Source: Dactylellina haptotyla (taxonomy: Eukaryota; Ascomycota; Orbiliomycetes; Orbiliales; Orbiliaceae). Taken from it: a stretch of 64,000 nt of DNA. Shown here one piece after another: positions 11,425 through 21,567 of this stretch (position 1 is the first letter of the stretch; each line of letters opens with the position of its first letter). Position numbers and translations under genes: made by a program. The DNA lies in contig CM062388.1 of assembly GCA_031310005.1 (NCBI GenBank), positions 682,001 through 746,000 on the forward strand. Direction: 5' to 3'. The notes under the pieces were generated by a model. It made no database searches. It was not told the DNA's origin and was given only the letters and a program-made list of their open reading frames with translations.

Positions 11425-14218
11425 GACCGATGTCGACTGGATCACGGGCCGTTAGTTCGCAACGATGGGTTCGGTGTTGCACACGAAAGGAGTCTAGTGA
11501 GTCTCCGCATTCCAGTGAAGAGATCGCAAATTGCTGGGAGGCTGATTTGCTGGGTCTTTTTGCTTGGCATGTATTTTCGGCTTTGCCTAATCGCACGGAG
11601 ATTCGAAGGTTGTGGCCAATTAACTTAGGGGCAATCTTGCCGAAATTTATCGATAACTTTGAGCAAAAACACTCCGATAATAACTATTCTAGTATTACGG
11701 AGCTCTAATCTAATAGAGTTCTTCAAACCTAATGTCTAAGGAAAATAAATAGGGTATTGCAATAACTTAGGCGCTGGTAATATGATAATATTTGCGGGCT
11801 TTAGCAGTAAAACACATCGGAGAACGCCCTGCCGAAAACATTTGAAGCGAATTACTATTTAATGCATTTACAGTTCAATTTTGTTCTAGGCTTTGGCACC
11901 CGATGTAGATAAAGAAAAAAGAAAAATTCATTAGCCCAATTATGATCTGTTCTTTCCATGATCGTTCCTTGCGCCCTTATGTGAGGCCGATGCGATGCCG
12001 AGGCCGGACCTGTCCGTTAGCCGGCTCTAGGGGAAGATTTTTATAGAACATGACGATGTGTTGTTCGCCAGATACGATCCAATCAAGGCCAAGAACCTGT
12101 CTTCAAGCTTCACGTTGGCCACGAGAATTCGCTAGCATCTTGCTCCTGGCTTTGATCCTTGAACGAATGATATGAAACTGAAACGTTGAACTCGGCTCAG
12201 CTGCGGAGAAGCGACCAACTAGCCCGTCGATAGATGTTGACCAGCCTGCCGATGTTGCGAAGCTAACGCAAGGGGCACAGACCCACCCCGCTAGCTCAGG
12301 AGAGCTGCATACCGGCAGGGCTTGCAGGTAGATATACTTGATGCCAGTTATGGCGCCACTCAGATAACCACTCAGAAGTCGCAATAGCAAACGTTCAACC
12401 CGCGTTTGAAGTCCTGTCGTTCCTGACTTCGCGAAGTATTGACAACCGCGGTCACAATTCGCGTTGTTTGTGAAGGAGACCCTGTGCAGCTGTGTATCAA
12501 AACACTGCAGGTCTTTGATGCCTTACATTCCGATTGCCGAATCATCAACAAGGGAGGTCGCGTCGATAGTATTCGTATGGTAATATCAAGGGGTGGAGGA
12601 TTATGCTCTTAGGACCTGCATTGCATTGGCGGGAATCACGATACGCGATAACCCTGAATTAGGTCTTAGGACTGAGGGGGACGCTTGCTGCTCACGCTGG
12701 GTACTAGTTCCTGCATTGACACCACGGTCCAACAAAAACCATGAATAGTATGATCTGGAAACATCCGTTCGTCCTCGGGTCGTCACCACCATGTAAGATT
12801 TCCCCGAAACCCGCAGTTGACTGGGGCGATTTTGGGTGGGCAGGCCAACTCCCTGTGCCATTCGTTCCGTCAAAGCTGGGGTTGTTAACGACATTCGGTT
12901 ACCTAGTCCGAAGGAAAGAAATTTGGAACTTGAAATTGAACCTCAACATGCGGACAGAAGGTATTCGGGGACAAAGAGACCCGGTTTCAATGTAGGAATT
13001 TCCAATGAAGAAAAGAAACGAAACGTCTTTTAATGATTCTCGTCCATTCTCTCACTCGAAGGTTTAAATTTCCTTTCAAGCGGCGTCCGCGATATCGCGG
13101 CCCTTGAGGTTTCAAACGGTTTAGAGCTTGGACAATCGCCGCCCTAATGTACTGTACCCGCACGTGTACCGGTACCGCTTGCAGACTGTACGCCGTGCCG
13201 AAAATCAAATATGACTTTGTTATATTTGACCTAGATCCAAGAAGAATCATTTTGGCTTAATTACTTTCTGATGAACCTGCGCTATCTGAAGTCCGCCACC
13301 AACTAATCTGCGGTTCCTACACTCTGCAAGGAGGCCGTCTCCACCTGAAAAGCGCATGGCCACTTATCAATCAATAATAGATAACTCCTGGCCGTCTCCC
13401 TCTCGCCACGGCTTCATGAAGGTATTCTCTTAGCTTAAGTCCATTTTCACGTCCGTCCTCTTCGCATCCCTGGGTTGCCCTGGTCCATAAAGCCCAGAAC
13501 GCGGAACTTGAATCCGCATTCTTCCCAAAATTTTCTCAATTCATCACTCCCGCTCTCACCCAAGCGCCAGTTCTTTGGGCCTTTTCTAACTAACCATCAA
13601 GTGTTCCGAGTCGTGGTAAATATTGACCCTGTCCTCCAGTCCAATATCATCAAATGTCTGCTCCCAGTTCGGATTCGAAATACCTTCAGCTTCGGTTGTT
13701 CCTGAAGTAAGCACGTTTGTTGCTGGGACCACACCCAACACATTTCCAACCGCACGGCTGTTCCCTCGCCCGAAAAAGAAACCCTCTCCCATTCCACTAT
13801 CGACACTTCTTGAACGTCTCCAACCTTCCAACTGATAATACCATCACATCTTCTCGGAATTCCCATTTTCCACCCTCCTGGTTTCCGCCATCAGCCTTAC
13901 GAGATCAGCCGCTCCCATATTGACTAAAACAAATTCAGTCCCTACTGTATTACTTGAACCGGCCAGTATGTATCTCTTTCTTTCCTCTTAGCTTCATCCT
14001 ACCCGCACATGCTCACAAAACGGTCTAGAAGCTCAACCGAAGGCGCCGTTGCGTTGGCACGTAGTTTGACCTCTTTTAGCCGCATTAGCTCAAACACCAT
14101 TCAATACGACTATAGCCTGATTCATCAACCGTTGCAATTGATCTCAGCTTTAACCTCAAAGGCAGACCTACGGAGTCCCAACATAAAATACAAACTGTCT
14201 TCCTCTCAGACCGACAAT
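11425..14218. other. 2.8-kb region between divergent genes, no supported gene
   Basis: This separates the ankyrin gene (-) from the WG-repeat gene (+). Frames such as 12103-12390 (-) and 12601-12894 (-) have no family resemblance and no supporting splice context. The last ~500 bp are pyrimidine-rich and look like the 5' leader of the WG-repeat gene. An in-frame upstream ATG exists at 14009; see that gene. Confidence 0.5.
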
Positions 14219-16836
14219 ATGTGCATCCCGCACATAGAAGTCCGTACGGAGAAGCTAGAAGGCAGCGAAGGCGAGCCTACCTCTGCCAGAGTAGCTAAAA
14301 CGACACCGCGGAACAGCAAGAACGCCGTATCACCAGTCTCAAGCGTCCCAGCGACGATTGGTGCGCTCGCAGCCAAAGAAGCCCCAATCCCAATCGACGT
14401 TATCCTCCACGATCCCGGGAATAGAAGAAGGTCACTATCCACATCGTCGTCAACTTCTACCTCAAGTTCTTGTTCAACCTGTTCTTCCACTTCAACTTGC
14501 TCGTCGTCTTCAGTCTCGGCTAGGCACAAGAAGGATGAGAAGAAGGAAGGTGCGAAGACCAGAAAATACAGATATCCCTCCAAGTTCTCCCGACGACCTT
14601 CCAATCGTTTGAACGCCGGATACTACAAAAATAACACTCCACTCCTCCGTCCGATGACTCCAACGGAGATTTGGCAGGTTGCCACAGGCAACAAGGCGGC
14701 CTTGAACAGACTTAAGCCAGTTGGTTTTGGTGTTCCGCTTGACTGTCTAAGTGATAACGGCACCGTTGAGGGCTGCAGTCAATGTCCTTGCGAAAGGTGT
14801 ACAAGGAAGCATCAACCAAAGAAGAAGAAGAAGCACCATGTCAAAATAGCCGAACCCGGTCATAAGAGGAAAGGCAGCAGGGATACCAGGCATAAAAGAA
14901 GACATAGGTATGGCATCACTGACTTGGCCGCTTTTTAAGGTACACCAGTTAACATTTTGAAATCACTTTTAGCAAATCTACTTCTGGCGCTAGGAAAGAT
15001 AGCCGACACTCTCGAGACCGAAGGAGAGATGATCCAGATGTGGAACCCTGGGAGCTCTCCCCGACGGATCTCGAGACCCTAAAAATATGGAAGGATAAAA
15101 AGAGGAGGGATCTTCCGAAAGGTGTCAAGATAAACTATGATAACTGGAAGGATAGCGATGATGGCAATGACTGGAAGTCGGATTCTAAAGACACTAGCTG
15201 GGCCAAGAATGATGGTAATAATGTCACAGAAGGGTGGGGAGATGACGACGGCGACAAGAAAAAGAGCAGTGACAACAACAACAACAGTAACTCTGGAGGA
15301 GGGGGAGGTGGAGGGGGTAGCGGCGGCGGCGGCGGATGGGGTGATGATAACTCTGGAGGAGGAGGAGGTGGTGGTGGTGGTGGTGGTGGTGGTGATTGGG
15401 GTAACGGCGGCAGCGACAACAATAACGGTAATAATAACAATGATGCCGGGGGCTGGGGCACTAGTAACAATAACAACGATGCCGGCAACTGGGGTTCTAA
15501 TAACAATAACAACGATGCTGGGGCCTGGGGTGGTAATAACGATAACAATGGTGCTGGAGCCGGAAGCTGGGGCGGCGATAACAAGAATAACGATACTGGC
15601 GGCGGCGGTAATTCTTGGGACAAGTGGGGGTCAGGGAACACAGGCACTGGCGACAAGAAGGACTCTGGTAGTTGGGAAACCAGCAAGAAAGATGACGCTG
15701 ATAATGCGGGTGGGAAACAAGACAAGAACCCCAATTACTGGAGCAACGACAAACAAGGAAAGAAAGGAAGCAAGAAGGATGAAGACAAGGACAAATCTGA
15801 CAGTAAGAATAAAAGCGATAGTCAAAAGGACAAAAGGGATCAAGGTAAGAAGAGTGGTCCATTGAGCAAGCACCAGGCTCATAAATCCCACCATCATCAC
15901 CATCACAGCGAGGAAGACGAGAAGGCAGTCACTGTCCGCTTCAAACCAACTGCTGTTGAGGTCACCGAGGGAACCTCAGAGATGACACCTATCGACTCTG
16001 CTCATTCTCCGACCAGTCTTCGAACAAATATCCCAAAAATCATAATCGCCACTTCTCCTCCCGACTGTGAGTGTCGATCCAGCTCTAGCATTACCTCGAC
16101 TGGCACTAGCATTAGCGGTAGCATGGGCATGGGTACCTGTTCTCGGTGTTTCATCAAGAAGCAGATCCCCGATAGATTTGTTCAGGACACAGAGGGTCAT
16201 CACTACCGCCATGCTCCCGAGGTTGACTTGGACACATATGACAAACGCGATGTTTTCAGAGGCTCAGATGGGCGAATTTACAAAAGAATATCCTCCAAGA
16301 AGGTCCCATTAGAAGAACTCCGCCGCTTATCCCGAGAACACGAAGCTGAAAAATACAATCAACGTCGCCACAGCCGCCACAATGTTGAGAGCAGAGGCGG
16401 CGCATTTGGTTGGTTTGCTGCACCAGTCGCACCAGTCTTCCAAGCTGCTCCTACCCCAATGATGAAATTCCGAAGGGTATTCAGAAGGCAACCTGAATCC
16501 CTCAAGAATTTCGGCACAGATGCCACTTATAAGTCACCGGGCCATCCACCAACCGGCGCTTACGCGGTGCCTGTTACACCCGTTCATCATATCCCACACC
16601 AATCAAAGTGGAGAAGCATCTTCCCTGGCTTTGGTGGAGGCGGCCACTCTAACAGAAACCGAGACAGCCGTCAACATCGAACTGAGCCCACGTCGCACTA
16701 TGACAATAGACGACGATATTCAAGTGGGCACAGACCACCAGACGGGTAAGTTTATTCACCTTGCTCATTTTTATAGCAAATCACTAATATGATTTTTATA
16801 AGTAGAAGAGACGGTTACGGACGACGCGGTGATTAG
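14219..16836 (+). CDS. Low-complexity WG/GW-repeat protein, disordered, unknown function
   Basis: Three exons (14219-14907, 14973-16745, 16803-16836) give 831 residues. Exon 3 completes the protein as ...GRRDGYGRRGD. The start chosen is MCIPHIEV, with A at -3. An upstream in-frame ATG at 14009 would add 70 residues but has a poor context. In order, the protein has a Ser/Thr/Cys-rich stretch and a basic region with CSQCPCERC and a Lys/His tail. Then come the conserved-looking segment EPWELSPTDLETLKIWKDKK and a Gly/Asn-rich array (about residues 290-455) with eight WG dipeptides in G/N/D-rich context. A Lys/Asp/Ser-rich block, a natural HHHHHH run and a second CxC...CxxC pair follow. The C-terminal third includes YDKRDVFRGSDGRIYKRISS. 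The WG array resembles Argonaute-hook platforms, though this is inference. I recognise no catalytic domain. Confidence 0.75.
15297..15402 (+). repeat. GGN microsatellite coding poly-glycine
   Basis: Runs of GGA/GGT/GGC triplets encode two poly-Gly tracts of 8 and 13 residues, separated by short WG-containing spacers. They lie inside exon 2 of the WG-repeat gene and are probably length-variable between strains. Flanking GATAACTCTGGAGGAGG-type segments recur, suggesting duplication of a larger unit. Confidence 0.85.
16801..16806 (+). other. Tandem NAGNAG-type splice acceptor
   Basis: The last intron of the WG-repeat gene ends ATAAGTAG, so two acceptors (AG at 16801-16802 and at 16804-16805) lie three bases apart. 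Both keep frame and differ by one Arg residue. A CACTAAT branch-point-like element lies upstream near 16784. Confidence 0.6.
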
Positions 16837-18263
16837 GAAGTCACCGTTATCGATGAAGATTGAGGCTATCCTAGTATCAAATGATGCCTCGATGGGTAAA
16901 GAAGGCACACAGTCATACTCCATCTAGAGGCTCATCTGCTGTTTGGCTAGTTGAAACTTCTTCGAGTTGCCTTTGTTTTGATTCGTAACCAGTCGGCGCA
17001 TGCAAAATTTATCAACGCCTTTGGCGGTCTATTTCCTTTCTCTTTTTTCTTCCTTTTGTCGAGTTTGCGACAGTCTAACCCAGGACACATCCTCTGCTAT
17101 CCACTCTGCTATACTGCTTCATCGAAAATCCATCAACAGGACATCTTTTATCAAACGCTTCAGCCTTAACTTCATTGCTTACTTGAATCATTGATTCGAT
17201 TTCTTTACTTATTTCCTTTGTCTAAACTGTCTCATAGCGGTTGGGTACGGGTGTTTTCGCATTTCATTAGTTCCAAGCCCCCCCAAACACAAATTTGGGT
17301 CTTTCCTTTGTCAACCTCCTTCACAATATTTTGCGTTTCATCATAGCGCCGGGGTAGTGCATATCAAGCGGGAGTTTCTTCTATGCATAGCGAAACGGTC
17401 TCGAAACTACAATAGTTGAGCCGTGTTTTTTTCAGTTCTTCGTCTCATTTCTTCACCTTTTTTATCTACTATTCGGATTCCATGTCTAGCTTCTGTGTAC
17501 GAAGCTTCTTTTTCTATTTAAATTTCTCCGCTCTGTACTTACGAATCGCCCCTTTTATTTCCTCATTCATCGGGCTTTTCAGATATGTATTTGGATACAT
17601 TTCTTCCCTTCTTCTACAATATTGTAGCTAGGTGTTCAACCTTGACATCACATTCAATGAAATAAAACACAATTATTTTAAACCTCCGATGGCGCTCGCC
17701 AGCAAAGTGATTTAACTATACCTCGTCATCTAGTCAATCTTCAATCTCATTCGCGCGACCTCAATTGATCAAGTTTTGCGAGGCAGACCACAATCTTCTA
17801 AACATCGTGACAACCCGTTGTGTTGTGGTTCCTTCCCCAACAGAGCCATATTGAGATGTTACACAGCGCAAAATTGTGATTACTGATCAATATCGGAGGC
17901 GTTTTATAGGCCGGAAACAGCAAATACCTGAAAGGCTGGAATTGCACACATTCATCCCTCGCCAACCGCCAGAGTATATGAGATAGTATTTTGAACTACA
18001 ACGGTAACTTCTTACTAATTTTAGTTCTACGGTGTCTTAGGTTCAATTATTGGTAGTGGACCATCACCAAGGCGATGGGGGAGGAAGGTATATATATAGA
18101 ATGGTCATCATAAAGCCATGACGGAGGCATTAGAATAGTAAAAGAAAAGAGAACTCCGAAGAAACTGCGTGCATGAGATCATGACAATAAACTATATAAA
18201 CACAAAGAAAGGAAGAGAAAGGCAAAAGCACAAGACACATCAAAACCCCGAAAATCAGTCAAT
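16837..18263. other. 1.4-kb convergent intergenic region
   Basis: Pyrimidine-rich, T-rich sequence lies between the convergent WG-repeat and uL4 genes. It includes probable long 3' UTRs and a purine-rich stretch just downstream of uL4 (about 18180-18240). Short frames such as 17416-17631 are T-rich low-complexity artefacts. Confidence 0.55.
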
Positions 18264-19565
18264 CTAAGCGGACTTCAAGGTCTCGGAGAAGACAGCTGGC
18301 GCTCTTTCGGGCTTGCCGTCCTGGTACTTGGTCTGGCCGAGCTTGGCGGCGGCGTAACCCTTAGCGTATGGGTTCAACCTGACCAAGACCTGCTTGTTGG
18401 TCAATGGGTTCTTCTTCTGGCCACCGGCACGCTTGGACTTGGCGCCACCCTTGACGGCTCTTAGGACGGACTGGATTTCAGAGGAGTTGATGATACGGCC
18501 GATATCAGCGTTTGTGACCTGGGCGGATGGGAGGGAGTATTCCTTCTTGACGGTGGATGGGGAAGTGGAGGTTCCGTAGATGCTGTCGAGGGCCTTGAAG
18601 GCGTCCGACGACCAGATGACGAAACGGCCCAAGTGACCACCTGGAGCGAGCTGGAGGAGGTTGAGGGCGCTGACGGGGCAGGTCTCAACACCTGGGATGT
18701 TTCTGAAGGCCTTGGAGATGGTCTTGCCGTCGGTGGCTGGGTCGTAGATGACCAATGGGCCGCGACGCTGGCGGTGACGACGACCACGGAGCTTACCCTT
18801 ACCGGCGCGGAGCTTCTTGGATTTCGAGACCTTGACAACGTCTGAGTAGGCGCCAACAGCCTTGAGGATGGCAGCGGCTTCACGGGTCTTGGCGACGGTC
18901 GCGAGGGATTCGGTGTTGAGGACAAGTGGGATGGATGGGGTGGCGGAGATTCTGTGTCCGCGGGAGAGGACAAGAGGTTGCGAAGCAGAAGCGGCAATGG
19001 CGGAGGCGGTAGCAAATCGCCTATCACAATAGTTAATATACAGCATTCTTATATCGAAAAAGGCGATAATTGAGTAGAATTCGAACATACTTCTGGTTCA
19101 GGTTGATCTTGACGTGCCATCTTCTCCAGACCTTGGTTGGAGCGAACATACGACCGGAACGGCACATGTTACCGAAGGCAGCTTGACCGGCACGGTGGGT
19201 ACCACCACCGGAGACACGAGGAATACGGGCAACGGCACGACCTATTCATCCAGCAAAAATATCATCGTCAGCATCCTGCACCCTCGATTTTATATATCCC
19301 ATAACCTGACGGTTCCCTCTTCGATTTTCGTAATTGACAAGGGGAAAAGTGGCAGCATACCAGTTCCCCAAGATTCAGCAGAGGTTTGGTGACCAGCCTT
19401 GACGCTGACGGCGTAGGCCTGTCTCTTGTTCTTTGCCATGCCGGCGTGAACGGTCTGGACGATGTCGGAACGGATTGGGCTCTTGAAGACATCTGGGAGG
19501 GCGAGCTGGGCGTCGGTGGCCTTGCCGTCGGTGGCGAAGACCTGGATCTGTGCAACGCTGGTCAT
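18264..19565 (-). CDS. RPL4: 60S ribosomal protein L4 (uL4)
   Basis: Three exons (19361-19565, 19091-19241, 18264-19020) total 1113 nt and give 370 residues, close to the usual fungal length. Exon 1 encodes [16 protein letters not shown] and ends in SWGTG. Exon 2 gives [19 protein letters not shown], the internal loop that lines the peptide exit tunnel. It continues with [20 protein letters not shown], a universally conserved uL4 segment. Exon 3 carries [12 protein letters not shown], the basic [18 protein letters not shown] segment and the eukaryote-specific C-terminal extension. Junctions are GTATGC/ATAG and GTATGT/ATAG, and phases fit. Both introns lie in the 5' third, as is common for fungal ribosomal protein genes. 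It is a structural component of the large subunit. Expression should be strong and growth-regulated; this is inferred from the family. Confidence 0.98.
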
Positions 19566-20694
19566 CTTGTCGGTGTAGGTTAGTAGTCGAAATGGGATTT
19601 GTCGAGGGGAGGTGGTGGGTGTTCGTGAGGTTGTCGACGATGTTTTCGCTAGGCGTATTAAAATCTTCAATTGAATTTGCTTGGTGTAGCAAAAATTGGG
19701 TGACAGGCGGTGGGCCGGGCTAGCCAATCACGTACGGCGGTGGAGGGTTGCCCTAATAGCCCTAATTCTTGCGTTGTGGTGCGATCGCCAGGACAGGCAA
19801 TCATCTGTGTAACAAACACAACGCAGCAACGCATCGCTGGCGTCCCAAAGCGGCATGCAGAGGTTGTCTCACAAACAAAACATAAATACCAAACAAGACG
19901 GAGACTAAGATTGTGATTTAATATCGTAGTCTGACGCATAATACTATGGGAATCGCATAGATACGAGCAATACGAGGGCATTGAGCCTGCTGGTGATCGC
20001 CTCTTCCAACTTTCCAGCTTCAGATCCGTATTGCCTGAACGAATTCCCCTCTGCCAATACGAAACCACATCCCAACTGCCCTCACTATCTGGTTGCATTT
20101 GAAGCCCCCCAATGTGTGTTGCCGTTTGAAAGTTGCCGCTTTCCCAGGTTTCTGAAATCTAAGACAGCTGTCGTCTCCATCTGGAAGGTGCAGCTGGCCG
20201 ATGGCGAGGCATGTGCCAATTCCACTAGCTCTTCTCCGCATTTTGTCCCAGAAAAAGATAGAGCCTCTGATAGCAATGGGGTGATTATGGCCGATTCATT
20301 TGGAACATCCGAGGTTCCATGGTACTGTCAACGGAAGGCAAAAGGGTTCTTCGAGCAATTTTTTTGTATCGTTCTGGAAGCTGAAGATTTATCATCGAAA
20401 TCCCTTTTCCTTCTCATTCAAAAGGCCTTCTTGCTGCCGTCGGGACCCCGCCACCCTTGTGAACTCTAAGGACCACAGAACGGTGATATTTTGGCTTTTT
20501 CACAAATATAAGACATCGACAGTGTCCGAGTACATCGTAGAGCACCGTCTCTTTTACCTCGCTCCTTTACGATATCTCGTATCTGTACCATGCCCTTGTA
20601 GACCCCAGGGCTCGAACTATCCAAGCTCCAACAAAAACAACGCAACCAATAGATTTATCTGGGTCTCCCGGGTGCTGCAATCAAGGGTATCACC
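19566..20694. other. Divergent promoter region between uL4 and sterol desaturase
   Basis: About 1.1 kb lie between divergently transcribed genes. The frame at 19981-20469 (+) has no recognisable domain and probably overlaps leader or promoter sequence. No ribosomal-protein promoter motif could be assigned with confidence. Confidence 0.5.
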
Positions 20695-21567
20695 ATGTCA
20701 TCATTTCACCTACCTCCGTCTCTATCGCCTCTGGCGCTTTATGAGCCGATAGCAAGCACTTGGACCGGCATCGTACATTCTTACTCCCCTGCCACCATTG
20801 AATTTGCCGGCACCCTCATCGTCCAGCTCATCTTCTTCTGGGGCCCTTGCGCCATTTACCTATCCCTCGACCGGCTATTCCCAAAGTTCTCAGACCGTCA
20901 TAAGATCCAACCGGCTCCAAAACAGCCAACAAGGTCCGAAATCTTCCATTGCCTCAGCGTTGTGCTCCGAAACCAGGTCCTCTCTTCAACTCTCCATGCA
21001 TTGTTAATCTATGTTTCGACCAAAACTGGTAAAGGCGCATTCCGCGTCGACGCTTCAATACCTCCACTTTTTGAAGTAGTCCGCGATATTGTCTTTTCTC
21101 TACTACTTCGCGAGGCACTATTCTATTATTCCCATAGAATCCTTCACCATCCACGGCTGTACCCTAAGATCCACAAGATTCATCACAAGTTTACCGCTCC
21201 AGTCGCCTTAGCCGCTCAATATGCTCATCCGATCGAACAAATTGTCGCCAATATTCTACCAATCACCATCCCGCCACAGCTGATGCACTCCCACATTTTG
21301 ACCTTTTGGATGTTCATGGCGTACGAATTGGTCGAGACGACAACCGTGCATTCGGGTTATGACTTCTTTATGAATGCCGCCAAGATGCACGATTTTCATC
21401 ATGAGAAGTTTTTGATTTACTTTGGCGCCATTGGAGTGTTGGATTGGTTCCACGGGACCGATGGTAGCAGGATGGCGGCTAAGAGAAAGGCGAAGGGGGC
21501 AGCTGCAGCGAAGGGGATCACTCAGGAGCAAGTCGATGCCATTCTGAAGGAGACCAAATCGGAGTAG
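20695..21567 (+). CDS. Sterol desaturase / fatty-acid hydroxylase superfamily protein
   Basis: A single exon of 290 codons; the start CACCATGTC has a good context. The three histidine boxes of the membrane di-iron hydroxylases are present. They are HRILHH (147-152), HKIHHKF (160-166), and the pair VHSGYD (His219) with HDFHHEKF (232-239). Hydrophobic segments lie around residues 35-58, 88-108, 128-146 and 183-212. The family oxidises sterol or fatty-acyl C-H bonds at the ER using O2 and cytochrome b5. The motif pattern resembles ERG25/ERG3-type and plant-like sterol-desaturase homologues, but the exact substrate is undetermined. The Lys/Ala-rich C-terminus (RMAAKRKAKGAAAAKG) is a family-atypical tail. 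It is divergent from RPL4. Confidence 0.93.
   Translation: MSSFHLPPSLSPLALYEPIASTWTGIVHSYSPATIEFAGTLIVQLIFFWGPCAIYLSLDRLFPKFSDRHKIQPAPKQPTRSEIFHCLSVVLRNQVLSSTLHALLIYVSTKTGKGAFRVDASIPPLFEVVRDIVFSLLLREALFYYSHRILHHPRLYPKIHKIHHKFTAPVALAAQYAHPIEQIVANILPITIPPQLMHSHILTFWMFMAYELVETTTVHSGYDFFMNAAKMHDFHHEKFLIYFGAIGVLDWFHGTDGSRMAAKRKAKGAAAAKGITQEQVDAILKETKSE

Noticed and set aside
15135-15734. 199-codon antisense frame rich in Leu/Pro
   Set aside because: It is the reverse-strand shadow of the Gly/Asn/WG repeat; low complexity with no independent start or domain.
15137-15865. 242-codon plus-strand frame rich in Thr/Ile/Val
   Set aside because: Frame-shifted reading of the same GGN/AAY repeat. The WG frame is continuous through spliced exons and has non-repetitive ends.
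18461-19027. 188-codon minus-strand frame over RPL4
   Set aside because: Alternative-frame shadow of the uL4 coding sequence.
19981-20469. 162-codon plus-strand frame between RPL4 and the desaturase
   Set aside because: No domain, and it lies in the divergent promoter/leader region.
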